This document shows positions 53,004 to 62,593 of a stretch of 64,000 bases of DNA, piece after piece; within the stretch, counting starts at the first letter, position 1, and each line of letters starts with the position of its first letter. Location of the stretch: contig JACKKE010000004.1 in NCBI GenBank assembly GCA_020637595.1, positions 62,001 to 126,000 on the forward strand, given 5' to 3'. This DNA comes from Rhodobacter sp. Its GTDB lineage: Bacteria > Pseudomonadota > Alphaproteobacteria > Rhodobacterales > Rhodobacteraceae. Below the pieces are notes generated by a model. The model saw only the letters and a program-made list of their open reading frames with translations. It was not told the DNA's origin and did no database searches. The position numbers and the translations under genes are program-made.

Positions 53004-55109
53004 GTGAGCGCGCCCAAAGTCATGCCCAAATCCCTGAGACTCTCCGCCGACGTCGGCGGCACTTTCACCGATATCGTGCTCGAAGACGGCGCCAACCGCT
53101 GGACCACGAAAGTTCTGACGACCCCCGCCACCCCCGAAGAAGGCGTGCTGGACGGAATCGAGAAGATCATGGGCATCTCGGGCAAGACCCTGCCCGAGGT
53201 GACGAGCTTCGTGCATGGCACCACGCTGGCCACCAACGCGATCATCGAACGCCGCGGCGCCAAGACGGCGCTGGTGGCAACCGACGGGTTCCGCGACGTG
53301 CTCGAGATCGGCACCGAGAGCCGCTATGACCAGTATGAACTGGCGCTGGTTCGCCCGAGGCCGCTGGTCGACCGCCCGCTGCGCTTCACCGTGCGCGAGC
53401 GGATGGACGCCCGCGGCAACGTGTTGCTGCCACTGGACGAGGCGCAACTGCTGGAAATCGCGGCCGAACTGAAGGCACAGGAAATCCAGAGCGTCGGCGT
53501 CTCGTTCCTGCATTCCTTTATGAACCCGAGCCACGAGAAACGCGCCGCCGAGATCCTCAAGGCGGCGGTGCCCGGGCTCTATGTCTCGATCTCGTGCGAA
53601 GTCTGCCCCGAGATCCGCGAATACGAGCGCACCTCGACCACGGTGGCCAACGCCTACATCCAGCCGCTGATGGACGGCTATCTGGCCCGCATGGAGGCCC
53701 GGCTGAAGGAGATGGGCTTTACCGGCATCCTGTCGCTGATGACCTCGGGTGGCGGCCTCAGCTCGGTCGCCACCTCGCGGGCCTTCCCGGTGCGGCTGGT
53801 CGAATCGGGACCGGCGGGCGGTGCGATCTTCGCGTCGCAGATCGCGGCCAAGCTGGGCGAGAAGAACGTCATCGCCTTCGACATGGGCGGCACCACCGCC
53901 AAGATCAGCCTGATCGAGGATTACCGGTCCGAATCGTCGCGCATCTTCGAGGTGGACCGCGCCGCGCGCTTCCTCAAAGGGTCGGGCCTGCCGCTGCGCA
54001 TCCCGGTCATCGAACTGGTCGAGATCGGCGCCGGCGGCGGGTCGATCGCCCATGTGGACGCCCTGAACCGGGTGACCGTGGGCCCCGAAAGCGCCTCGTC
54101 GGTGCCGGGGCCGGCCTGCTACGGGCTGGGCGGCACCAACCCGGCGGTGACGGATGCCGATGTCGCCATCGGCCTGATCGACCCCGAGGGATTCGCCGGC
54201 GGTTCGATGACCTTGCGCAAGGATCTGTCGCTGGAGGCCCTGGTCACCAATGTCGGCGGCAAGATCGGCCTGAGCCCGGAAATGTCGGCCTATGCGGTCT
54301 ATGAAATGGTGTGCGAGAACATGGCCTCGGCCGCGCGCGCGCATACCGTAGAACGCGGCGTGGTGGCCTCGGATCACACGATCATCGCCTCGGGCGGGGC
54401 GGCGCCGCTGCATGTCGCCCGGGTGGCCGAGAAGATCGGCGCGCCGCGGGTGATCATCCCGGCCAATGCCGGCGTCGGCTCGGCCGTGGGTTTCCTCGCC
54501 GCGCCGGTCAGCTATGAGATCGTGCGCTCGAACTACATGCGGCTCGACACGTTCGACGCAGCCGGCGCCACGGCGATGCTCAACGACATGTCGGCCGAGA
54601 TCATGGCCTGGGTCGGCCCGGCCGCCGGCGATCAGCCCGTCGAGGAAACCCGCGTCGCCTTCATGCGCTATGTCGGCCAGGGCCACGAGATCCCGGTGGT
54701 GCTGCCGCTGCGCGACCTGACGGCCGATGACGTCGCTGCGATGCGCACGACCTACGAAAAGACCTATGAGGAGCTGTTCAACCGCTCGATCCCGGCAGCC
54801 GCCATCGAGATCATGGCCTGGTCGGTCAGCTGTTCGACTCCGCCGGCCCTGCCCGCAACGATCGCCCCGGCAGTGATGACCGGCCGCGCGGTCCCCGGCA
54901 CCAAGGTCACGATCTTTGACGGCAAGGTCGAATCGCCGGTCGAGGTCTTCCGCTACAAGCGCACGGATCTGGGCGCGGGCGATCAGGTGGCGGGTCCGGC
55001 GATCATCTTCGAGGATGAAACCACCACCTATGTGACCGGCTCGTTCAATGCCTGGATCGACGCCGCCGGGTCGATCGTCATGGATCGCAAGGTGGAGGCG
55101 GCGGAATGA
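53004..55109 (+). CDS. HyuA-type subunit of an ATP-dependent hydantoinase/5-oxoprolinase family enzyme
   Basis: 701 residues, normal for HyuA. An actin/Hsp70-like ATP fold: LSADVGGTFTDIVLE at the start, FVHGTTLATNAIIERRG and FDMGGTTAKIS further on, ending with the family's small C-terminal beta domain. Pairs with HyuB to open a lactam or imide ring (5-oxoproline, hydantoin, caprolactam) or to carboxylate a ketone, using ATP. The start is GTG 53004 with AAGGAA upstream. Overlaps the first HyuB gene by ATGA. Two HyuB subunits are available to one HyuA. Confidence 0.94.
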   Translation: MSAPKVMPKSLRLSADVGGTFTDIVLEDGANRWTTKVLTTPATPEEGVLDGIEKIMGISGKTLPEVTSFVHGTTLATNAIIERRGAKTALVATDGFRDVLEIGTESRYDQYELALVRPRPLVDRPLRFTVRERMDARGNVLLPLDEAQLLEIAAELKAQEIQSVGVSFLHSFMNPSHEKRAAEILKAAVPGLYVSISCEVCPEIREYERTSTTVANAYIQPLMDGYLARMEARLKEMGFTGILSLMTSGGGLSSVATSRAFPVRLVESGPAGGAIFASQIAAKLGEKNVIAFDMGGTTAKISLIEDYRSESSRIFEVDRAARFLKGSGLPLRIPVIELVEIGAGGGSIAHVDALNRVTVGPESASSVPGPACYGLGGTNPAVTDADVAIGLIDPEGFAGGSMTLRKDLSLEALVTNVGGKIGLSPEMSAYAVYEMVCENMASAARAHTVERGVVASDHTIIASGGAAPLHVARVAEKIGAPRVIIPANAGVGSAVGFLAAPVSYEIVRSNYMRLDTFDAAGATAMLNDMSAEIMAWVGPAAGDQPVEETRVAFMRYVGQGHEIPVVLPLRDLTADDVAAMRTTYEKTYEELFNRSIPAAAIEIMAWSVSCSTPPALPATIAPAVMTGRAVPGTKVTIFDGKVESPVEVFRYKRTDLGAGDQVAGPAIIFEDETTTYVTGSFNAWIDAAGSIVMDRKVEAAE

Positions 55110-56752
55110 GCCTGTCGCTGATCGACAAACAGATCATGTGGAACCGGCTCCTCGCGGTGGTCGAGGAACAGGCGCAGGTCTGCCAGCGCACCGCCTTTTC
55201 CACCATCGTCCGCGAATCGGGTGACCTGGCGGCGGGCGTGTTCGACGCCAGGGGCCGGATGCTGGCCCAGGCGGTCACCGGCACGCCCGGGCACATCAAC
55301 TCGATGGCGCTGGCCGTGGGACATGTGATCGACGCCTATCCCATCGAGACGATGGAGGACGGCGACGTCTTCATCCACAACGACCCGTGGATGGGCACCG
55401 GCCACACCAACGACATCTCGCTGACCACGCCCTGTTTCCACAACGGCAAGCTGATCGGCTTCCTGGCCTGCAACAGCCACGTCATGGACATCGGCGGCCA
55501 TGCCGACCGCTCGTCCTCGACCGATGTGTTCATGGAAGGGCTCTATCTGCCGATCCTGAAGATCGCCCGTGCCGGCACGATCGACGAAAGCCTGATGGCG
55601 GTGATCCGCGCCAACACCCGGCAGCCGGTCGAAACCGTGGGCGACGTCTATTCGCTGATCAACTGCAACCAGATCGGCTGCGACCGGCTGGTGGACATGA
55701 TGGACGAGTTCGAGATCACCGAGCTGGACGAGCTGGCCGAACACGTCATCGACACCTCGCGCCAGGCGGTGCTGGACCGGATCGCGGCACTGCCCAAGGG
55801 CACCTGGGAAGGCCAGCTGACCCTGGACGGGCGCGACGAGCCGGTGCCGCTGAAGGCACGGCTGACCATTTCGGACAGCGGCGTGCACGTCGATTTCGAC
55901 GGCTCGGCGCCGATGACCAAGCGCAACTTCAACGTGCCGCTGTGCTACACGCTGGCCTATACCAGCTATTCGCTGGGCGTGGCGCTGTTCGGCGGCATCC
56001 CCAACAATTACGGCTCGCTGGAACCGCGCACCATCTCGGCCCCCGAGGGCTGCATCCTGAACGCGCTGAAACCGGCCGCCGTGGTGGCACGCAGCCAGGT
56101 CGGGCTGATGCTGCCGGATCTGGTCTATGACTGCCTGCGCAAGGCGATCCCCGAAACGATCCCGGCTGAAAGCACCTGCGGCCTTTGGGGGATCAATGTC
56201 ATGGGGCCGTGGACCAGCCCGTCCAGGGTCTGGAACCTCTACCGCGCGCAGGTCATGACCACGGGCGGCATGGGCGCCCTGCCGTTCCGCGACGGGATGT
56301 CGGCCACCGGCTTTCCTTCGGGCGTGCGCGGCGGTCCGGTCGAGATCTTCGAGAGCATGACCACGCTGGTGGTGTGGAAGAAGGAACTGGACACCGACTC
56401 GGGTGGCGCGGGGGAATATCGCGGCGGCCTGGGCCAGTGGATCGAGATCGGCAACACGATCCCCGAGGATTTCCAGTATTTCGCCGGCTACGAGCGCATC
56501 GACAACCCGGCCAAGGGCGCCAAGGGCGGAGGCCCGGGCGGCGCCGGCAGCCTGGTCTTGTCGAACGGCGCGCGCCAGTCGGGAAAATCCAGCTTTACCG
56601 TGCCGTCGGGCGAACGGGTGATCCTGCATTCCTCGGGCGGCGGCGGCACCGGCGACCCTCGGGCGCGCAGCCGCGACTCGGTCCGGCGTGATCTCGATTA
56701 CGGGCTGATCTCGGCCGCGGCCGCCCGTGACACCTATGGCCTCGAAGCGTGA
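55106..56752 (+). CDS. HyuB-type subunit, first copy
   Basis: 548 residues of the hydantoinase B/oxoprolinase family. GDVFIHNDPWMGTGHTNDI carries the metal-binding His/Asp motif, and GFLACNSHVMDIGG and FPSGVRGGPVEIFES are family blocks. The first 100 residues are nearly identical to the next gene, also at DNA level, while the middle differs (residues about 245-300), so this is an in-place duplication that has diverged. ATGA overlap with hyuA; 11 bases from the second copy. Confidence 0.94.
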   Translation: MSLSLIDKQIMWNRLLAVVEEQAQVCQRTAFSTIVRESGDLAAGVFDARGRMLAQAVTGTPGHINSMALAVGHVIDAYPIETMEDGDVFIHNDPWMGTGHTNDISLTTPCFHNGKLIGFLACNSHVMDIGGHADRSSSTDVFMEGLYLPILKIARAGTIDESLMAVIRANTRQPVETVGDVYSLINCNQIGCDRLVDMMDEFEITELDELAEHVIDTSRQAVLDRIAALPKGTWEGQLTLDGRDEPVPLKARLTISDSGVHVDFDGSAPMTKRNFNVPLCYTLAYTSYSLGVALFGGIPNNYGSLEPRTISAPEGCILNALKPAAVVARSQVGLMLPDLVYDCLRKAIPETIPAESTCGLWGINVMGPWTSPSRVWNLYRAQVMTTGGMGALPFRDGMSATGFPSGVRGGPVEIFESMTTLVVWKKELDTDSGGAGEYRGGLGQWIEIGNTIPEDFQYFAGYERIDNPAKGAKGGGPGGAGSLVLSNGARQSGKSSFTVPSGERVILHSSGGGGTGDPRARSRDSVRRDLDYGLISAAAARDTYGLEA

Positions 56753-56763
56753 CGGAGACCGCA

Positions 56764-58428
56764 ATGCTCGACACTTCCCAATCCCAGATCTCGCTGATCG
56801 ACAAACAGATCATGTGGAACCGGCTTCTCGCGGTGGTCGAGGAACAGGCGCAGGTCTGCCAGCGCACCGCCTTTTCCACCATCGTCCGTGAATCGGGTGA
56901 CCTTGCCGCCGGGGTGTTCGACGCCAAGGGCCGGATGCTGGCCCAGGCGGTCACCGGCACGCCCGGGCACATCAACTCGATGGCGCAGGCCGTGGGTCAT
57001 GTGATCAACGCCTATCCGACCCAGACGATGAAAGATGGCGACGTCTTCATCCACAACGACCCGTGGATGGGCACCGGCCACCTCAATGACATCTCGATCA
57101 CCACGCCCTGTTTCCATAAGGGCAAGCTGATCGGCTTCCTGGCCTGCAACAGCCATATCCTGGATATCGGCGGGATGAACGACTGGGCCTCGTCAACCGA
57201 TGTGTTCATGGAGGGGCTCTATCTGCCGATCCTGAAGATCATCGAGGAAGGCATCGTCAACGAAAGCCTGATGGCGGTGATCCGCGCCAACACCCGGCAG
57301 CCGGTCGAAACCGTGGGCGACGTCTATTCGCTGATCAACTGCAACCAGATCGGCTGCGACCGGCTGGTGGACATGATGGACGAGTTCGGCCTGACCGAGC
57401 TGGACGAGCTGGCCGAACACGTCATCGAGACCTCGCGCGCGGCGGTGATGGCCAAGCTCGGCGCCCTGCCGCGTGGAAGCTGGGAAAGCGAGATCACGCT
57501 GGACGGGATGAGCGAGCCGATCCTGCTGAAGGCCAAGGTGACCATCGCCGAGGACGGGATCCATGTCGATTACGCGGGCTCGCACGGCATGGTGAAGCAC
57601 AACTTCAACACGCCGCTGTGCTATACGCAGGCCTATACCAGCTATGCCATCGGCGTTTCGCTGTGCGGGGACATCCCCAACAACTACGGCTCGCTGGCGC
57701 CGCGCTATATCACCGCGCCCGAGGGCTGCATCCTGAATGCGCTGAAACCGGCCGCCGTGGTCTCGCGCCACCTGATGGGGCTGATGCTGCCGGACCTGGT
57801 GTTCAACTGCCTGCGTCAGGCCCTGCCCGACCGCATCCCGGCCGAAGGCGCGGGCGTATTGTGGAACCAGCGCGCCGTCGGCCCTTGGTCCAGCCCGCCC
57901 AAGTTCGGCGAGACCTTCATGGTGGGCCTGGTGACCACCGGCGGCATGGGCGCGCTGCCCTACCGCGACGGGATGTCGGCCACCGGCTTCCCGTCGGGCG
58001 TGCGCGGCGGCCCGGTCGAGATCTTCGAGAGCATGTCGACCGTGGTCATGTGGCGCAAGGAACTGGACACCGATTCCGGCGGCGCGGGCACGTTCCGCGG
58101 CGGGCTGGGCCAGATCATGGAGATGGGCAACTCGATCCCCGAGCCCTTCATGATCGGCAACGCCTTCGAACGCATCAAGTTTCCGCCGCGCGGCGCCGCC
58201 GGCGGCATGGACGGCAAGGCCGGCAATGTCCGGCTGAGCACCGGCGAAAGCCTCAATCAAAAGGGATCGCACATGGTGCCGGCCGGCGCGCGCGCGATCA
58301 TCCAATCCCCGGGCGGGGCGGGGACGGGCGACCCGCTCAGCCGCGACCGGGCAGCCGTCGCCGCCGATCTGGCGAATGGCTACATCACCCCCGCCGCCGC
58401 GCGGGATCTCTATGGCTACACCGGCTGA
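56764..58428 (+). CDS. HyuB-type subunit, second copy
   Basis: 554 residues, paralogue of the preceding gene. DVFIHNDPWMGTGHLNDI and GFLACNSHILDIGG keep the metal motif. Differences include HADRSSSTD replaced by MNDWASSTD and a distinct C-terminal third. ATG 56764 follows GGAGA at 56754-56758; an earlier GTG inside the previous stop region is less likely. Either two alternative enzymes share HyuA, or all three subunits form one complex. Confidence 0.94.
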   Translation: MLDTSQSQISLIDKQIMWNRLLAVVEEQAQVCQRTAFSTIVRESGDLAAGVFDAKGRMLAQAVTGTPGHINSMAQAVGHVINAYPTQTMKDGDVFIHNDPWMGTGHLNDISITTPCFHKGKLIGFLACNSHILDIGGMNDWASSTDVFMEGLYLPILKIIEEGIVNESLMAVIRANTRQPVETVGDVYSLINCNQIGCDRLVDMMDEFGLTELDELAEHVIETSRAAVMAKLGALPRGSWESEITLDGMSEPILLKAKVTIAEDGIHVDYAGSHGMVKHNFNTPLCYTQAYTSYAIGVSLCGDIPNNYGSLAPRYITAPEGCILNALKPAAVVSRHLMGLMLPDLVFNCLRQALPDRIPAEGAGVLWNQRAVGPWSSPPKFGETFMVGLVTTGGMGALPYRDGMSATGFPSGVRGGPVEIFESMSTVVMWRKELDTDSGGAGTFRGGLGQIMEMGNSIPEPFMIGNAFERIKFPPRGAAGGMDGKAGNVRLSTGESLNQKGSHMVPAGARAIIQSPGGAGTGDPLSRDRAAVAADLANGYITPAAARDLYGYTG

Positions 58429-58474
58429 CCCCTCCCCCGGCCGGCAAACAACAGGGAACAAAAGGAACCACGAC

Positions 58475-60067
58475 ATGACGGAACGTCTCACGAAACTTAC
58501 ACGCCGGCAGCTGCTCGCCGGTCTCGCCGCGGCGCCGGCCACGGCCGGGCTGTTCTCGGCCGGGGTCATCCCCTCGATCGCCCGCGCCCAGACGGGAACG
58601 GTCGTCAACATGGTCGGCGTGACCGAAGCCCCCGCGCTTTTGTCCTTCGTCAACACCTCGAGCCTGATCTGGTCGGCGCATGTCTCCGAAGGCCTGCTGG
58701 AATTCGATTTCGACATGAACCCGACGCCGCTTCTGGCGACCGAATGGGAAGTGGCCGAAGACGGTCTGACCTATACGTTCAAGCTGCGCGAAGGCGTCAA
58801 ATGGCATGACGGCGAGGACTTCACCGCCGAAGACGTCAAGTTCTCGATCCTCACCGCCAAGCAATACCACTCGCGCAACCGCACGACCTTTTCCAAGATC
58901 GAGGAAATCGAGACGCCCGACGACTATACCGTCATCCTGCACCTGAGCGCGCCGACGCCCTTCCTGCTCAAGGCGTTCTCGTCGATGGAAAGCCCGATCG
59001 TGCCGAGCCACCTCTACGGCCCGGACGAGAACCCGCTGACTCATCCGAACAACACCGCCCCGATCGGCACCGGCGCCTATGTGTTCAAGGAATGGGTCCG
59101 CGGCAGCCATGTCGTCTGGGAAAAGAACCCGAACTACTGGAACCCCGACCTGCCGAAAATCGACACACTGGTGGCGAAATTCATCCTCGACCCCTCGGCG
59201 CGCACCATCGCCTTCGAGACCGGCGACGTGGACATCGGCTATCGCACGCCGGTGCCGTTCCGCGATCTCGAGCGGCTCGAGGCCACCGGCCATATCGACA
59301 TGACCAACCTCGGCTATGCCTATGATCCGCCCAACATCGTCATCGTCGAATGCAACCTGCGCGACGAGACCCTGTCGAACCTGAAGGTGCGCCAGGCGAT
59401 CGCCCACTGCATCGACCGCGAGATGATCAACCGCGTGGTGTTCTTCAACTACGCCACCCCCTCGGCCACGCCGGTGGTGCCCTATCACGCGGCCTTCCAT
59501 CTGGACGAACCCTCGCCCTACGGGTTCGACATCGACGCCGCGCGGGCGCTGCTGACCGAAGCGGGCTATCCCGACGGCATCACGCTGACGATGGAATATG
59601 TGGGCGACGAACAGCGTATCCTTGGCGAGTTCCTGCGCGCCGCGATGAGCCGCGCCGGCATCACCATCGAGCTGCGCGGCCAGGACATGGGCACGCTGAT
59701 CGCCCGGGTCTACCGTGATCAGGACTATCAGTTGCACCTCGCCTCGATCTCGAACCTGTTCGACCCGCAGGTGGGCGTGCAGCGGCTCTACTACAGCCCT
59801 AACATCATCCAGGGCGTCGCTTTCTCGAACGGCACCGGCTACAGCGACCCTGAGGTGGATGCCTGGCTCGAGGCGGCCGCGGTGTCGCTGGACCTGGAAG
59901 AGCGCGTCGCGCTCTGGGCGCAGATCCAGCGCAAGGTGATGCAGGACGTGCCCAGCTTCCCGATCGTCATGTCCGCCTGGCAGACGATCTCGAACAAGCG
60001 CCTTGCCGACCACACCACGAACGCCGAAGGGTTCGAGGGCTCGATGGCCCGCATGTACGTGGTCTGA
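58475..60067 (+). CDS. ABC transporter substrate-binding protein, family 5 (peptide/nickel type)
   Basis: 530 residues. The N-terminus TRRQLLAGLAAAPATAGLFS is a twin-arginine-like signal. The mature protein has family 5 features: EGLLEFDFDMNPTPLLATEW, TYTFKLREGVKWHDGEDFTA, DPSARTIAFETGDVDIGY and KVRQAIAHCIDREMI. It lies 46 bases after the second hyuB and presumably serves the divergent DppBCDF-like importer. The ligand is unknown: peptides or cyclic amides are consistent. Confidence 0.95.
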   Translation: MTERLTKLTRRQLLAGLAAAPATAGLFSAGVIPSIARAQTGTVVNMVGVTEAPALLSFVNTSSLIWSAHVSEGLLEFDFDMNPTPLLATEWEVAEDGLTYTFKLREGVKWHDGEDFTAEDVKFSILTAKQYHSRNRTTFSKIEEIETPDDYTVILHLSAPTPFLLKAFSSMESPIVPSHLYGPDENPLTHPNNTAPIGTGAYVFKEWVRGSHVVWEKNPNYWNPDLPKIDTLVAKFILDPSARTIAFETGDVDIGYRTPVPFRDLERLEATGHIDMTNLGYAYDPPNIVIVECNLRDETLSNLKVRQAIAHCIDREMINRVVFFNYATPSATPVVPYHAAFHLDEPSPYGFDIDAARALLTEAGYPDGITLTMEYVGDEQRILGEFLRAAMSRAGITIELRGQDMGTLIARVYRDQDYQLHLASISNLFDPQVGVQRLYYSPNIIQGVAFSNGTGYSDPEVDAWLEAAAVSLDLEERVALWAQIQRKVMQDVPSFPIVMSAWQTISNKRLADHTTNAEGFEGSMARMYVV

Positions 60068-60076
60068 CGCTGACCT

Positions 60077-60106
60077 GCCCCGCCGGGGCCTGCGCACCGG
60101 CGGGGC
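60077..60106 (+). terminator. Hairpin after the binding-protein gene
   Basis: Perfect 10-base stem GCCCCGCCGG (60077-60086) / CCGGCGGGGC (60097-60106), ten-base loop, tail GGCATTCCTTTCC. Probably partial: it lets binding protein exceed the downstream peptidase. Confidence 0.6.
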
Positions 60107-60133
60107 GGCATTCCTTTCCAGACGGACATTCCC

Positions 60134-61390
60134 ATGAGCGACCTCGACCGGGTGCGCGCTGCCAGCTTGATGCGGGCGGCCGACCTTGATGCCTTGCTTC
60201 TTTTCCAGCCCGAAGCCTTTCGCTATGCCACCGGCCTCGATGCCGGCGTGGCGTCGATGTGGCGGCGCGGCGGCGCCTCGGCGGCGCTGGTCCCGGCGGA
60301 ACCGGGCGAATCCATTGCCGCCATCCTTTCCGACCATCAGCTGCATTTCGGCCCGTCGCCACGGGCCGCGATCGAACTGATCACCCATCCGATCTGGATC
60401 GATTACGTCGACTTTTCAGCCGTCAGCAACCCCGAGCCGGCCAAGCGCCTGCAAGCAGCCTATCGCCAGCAGGCGCTGGGCGGGGCGCGACCGGAAAGCT
60501 TCGATCGCGATGCGGTTTACGGTCTGATCAAGGATCTGCTCGACTCGCGGCAGATGAAGACCGCGCGCATCGGCGTGGATCTGGAGTTCCTGCCCGCCGC
60601 CGATTTCGCCGCCCTGCAGGCCGCCCTGCCTATGGTCCGACTGTGCGACGGCTCCGAGGTGCTGCGCCGCCTGCGCTGCATCAAGTCCCCGCGCGAGATC
60701 ACCTGTCTGCGCCAGGCCAACACCGCCTCGGAAGCGGGCCTGCAGCACATGGCCCAGAACGCGAGGGCCGGCATGGCACGATCGGATCTGGACGCGCTGT
60801 GGCGAGACGGGGTGCGCGCCGCGGCACAGGCCGGCGGTTTCGCGGTTTCGGGTGACCGGGCTGGCATCGCCGTAGGGCCGAACCTGGTCACCCCGGACCC
60901 GGTGCTGCAGGCCGGCGACCTGATCAAGGCCGACATGGGCGTCGCCGTCTCGGGCTATCTGTCCGATGGCACGCGGACTTACTGTCTGGGCACCCCGTCG
61001 CCCGCGGCCCTCCGGCTGTTCAGCGTGATCGAGGAGGCCTTTATGGCCGGGCTCGCCGCGATCCGCCCGGGCGCCGCCTTTGCCGATGTGCACGCGGCGG
61101 TGCTGGCCACCACCGCCCGGCTGGGGCTGCCGGACTATCATCGCGGTCACTTCGGCCATTCGATCGGTGCCAGCTGCGGGTCCGAGGAATGGCCCTTCAT
61201 CTCGGCCTCGAACCCCGAGGAAATCCTGCCCGGCATGGTTCTGGCCTTCGAGGTGCCATTCTATCTGCACGGGCTGGGTGCGATGATGATCGAGGATCAG
61301 CTGCTGGTCACCGCAACCGGCGTCGAGGTGATGAACCGCCTGCCGCGCACGCTGACCGACATCACCCTGACAGAGCCGGCGGTCGCCTGA
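60134..61390 (+). CDS. M24 family metallopeptidase (Xaa-Pro peptidase/creatinase-like)
   Basis: 418 residues. N-terminal creatinase-like domain (about 1-180) and C-terminal pita-bread domain. Metal ligands: Asp in IKADMGV, Asp in LSDGTRTY, His in RGHFGHSIG, Glu in AFEVPFY and Glu in MIEDQLL. All five ligands are present, so it is either an aminopeptidase P/prolidase or an amidinohydrolase-like enzyme. 66 bases after the binding protein, so probably part of the same catabolic unit. Confidence 0.92.
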   Translation: MSDLDRVRAASLMRAADLDALLLFQPEAFRYATGLDAGVASMWRRGGASAALVPAEPGESIAAILSDHQLHFGPSPRAAIELITHPIWIDYVDFSAVSNPEPAKRLQAAYRQQALGGARPESFDRDAVYGLIKDLLDSRQMKTARIGVDLEFLPAADFAALQAALPMVRLCDGSEVLRRLRCIKSPREITCLRQANTASEAGLQHMAQNARAGMARSDLDALWRDGVRAAAQAGGFAVSGDRAGIAVGPNLVTPDPVLQAGDLIKADMGVAVSGYLSDGTRTYCLGTPSPAALRLFSVIEEAFMAGLAAIRPGAAFADVHAAVLATTARLGLPDYHRGHFGHSIGASCGSEEWPFISASNPEEILPGMVLAFEVPFYLHGLGAMMIEDQLLVTATGVEVMNRLPRTLTDITLTEPAVA

Positions 61391-61411
61391 CCGCCGGACC
61401 TGGCCAGCCCG

Positions 61412-62353
61412 CTATTTCAGTGTGTTGCGCAGCCGCTGCACCAGGAAATCGGACAGCGCCCGGGTCTTGGGCAGCATGTGCTTGTTCGACGCATAGCAGA
61501 CATAGAAATTCGTCTCGGGCCAGACAGTCCATTCCGGCAGGATCTGCACCAGCTTGCCCTGCGCGATGGCATCCGAACAGATATAGCGGGCGATGATCGC
61601 GATGCCGGTGCCGTGCTGCGCGGCCTCGAAGATGGCCTCGGACGAATCCGACCGGAAATCGCCCGCGACATGCACGGTCTCGATCTGCTCGTCGCGCTTG
61701 AACTGCCAGGTCGTCCCCAGCTTGGCATAGCGCGAGAAGCACAGGCAGTCGTGGTTCACCAGATCGGCCGGCGTCCGCGGCATGCCGTGTTCCTCGATAT
61801 ATTCGGGCGACGCCACCAGGTGCTTGTGGTTGGTGCCGATCTTGCGCGCCACCAGACTGGAGTCCGGCAGGGAGCCGATGCGCACCACGGCGTTATACCC
61901 CTCTTCCAGCAGGTCGACGAACCGGTCGGTGTAATTCGCCTCGACCTTGACCTTGGGATAGGTGGCGATGAAGTCCGAGATGATCCCCGACAGCGCGAGA
62001 TGCCCGAACGCCACCGGAAACGAGACGCGCAGCAATCCCTGCGGTTCCGAGTGATAGCTCTCGATCACGTCGTCGGCCTCCTTGAGCTGGCCCAGGATCT
62101 CGCGGCAGTGGCGAAAATAGATCGCGCCAAGATCGGTGAAGACGACGCGGCGGGTCGTCCGCTCCAGCAGGCGGGTGCCCAGGATATCCTCGAGCTTCGA
62201 GACCTTGCGGCTGAGCGTGGACGGCGAGACATTGGCGATCGACGCAGCCTTGGCAAAACTCATCTCCTCGGCAACGAGGACGAAGGCGACGATCAGGTGG
62301 ATTCTTTCCAGGTCGGTGACGTCAAGCTGGTTGACGCGGATCTGCTGGTTCAT
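61412..62353 (-). CDS. LysR family transcriptional regulator
   Basis: 313 residues. Winged helix at about 15-75 (VAEEMSFAKAASIANVSPST, LSRKVSKLEDILGTRLLERT) followed by a two-lobed co-inducer domain (VSFPVAFGHLAL ... GTGIAIIARYIC). ATG 62353 follows GAGG. It faces the divergent MFS gene across 240 bases containing the second copy of the 39-bp motif, so it is the likely regulator of that motif and of the hyuA/ABC divergon. Confidence 0.94.
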   Translation of the reverse strand: MNQQIRVNQLDVTDLERIHLIVAFVLVAEEMSFAKAASIANVSPSTLSRKVSKLEDILGTRLLERTTRRVVFTDLGAIYFRHCREILGQLKEADDVIESYHSEPQGLLRVSFPVAFGHLALSGIISDFIATYPKVKVEANYTDRFVDLLEEGYNAVVRIGSLPDSSLVARKIGTNHKHLVASPEYIEEHGMPRTPADLVNHDCLCFSRYAKLGTTWQFKRDEQIETVHVAGDFRSDSSEAIFEAAQHGTGIAIIARYICSDAIAQGKLVQILPEWTVWPETNFYVCYASNKHMLPKTRALSDFLVQRLRNTLK

Positions 62354-62475
62354 GGCGGCGTGCCTCGGATGAAGCGGTGCTCTCCCTGACATCCAGACTG
62401 CGCGCGTGTTCGCGCCTGCAGCAAGGAAACCGCGGCCCCGCCTGCCGCGACAAACGCAAGAAAGCGGAAATCCCG

Positions 62476-62514
62476 CCGAATTGTTGCACCTGTGCACGAA
62501 ATTCATGCAGTATT
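62476..62514. promoter_or_regulatory. 39-bp regulatory motif, site 2 (candidate LysR box)
   Basis: Begins CCGAATTGTTGCA, contains TGCAC (62485-62489) and GTGCA (62492-62496) as an inverted repeat, and matches 30 of 39 positions with 52843-52881. It lies 123 bases from the LysR start and 79 from the MFS start. Confidence 0.65.
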
Positions 62515-62593
62515 CGTTCTTCAGTGATGCCTCGGTTGCGACGATGATGGGACAGCCGGCGCCGAGGGCGCCCATGACCGAAAGGGCCCCTTG

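Noticed and set aside
55118..56986. Assembly duplication artefact as an explanation for the two HyuB genes
   Set aside because: The copies differ in the middle and C-terminal thirds and have different start contexts and stops, so they are distinct genes.
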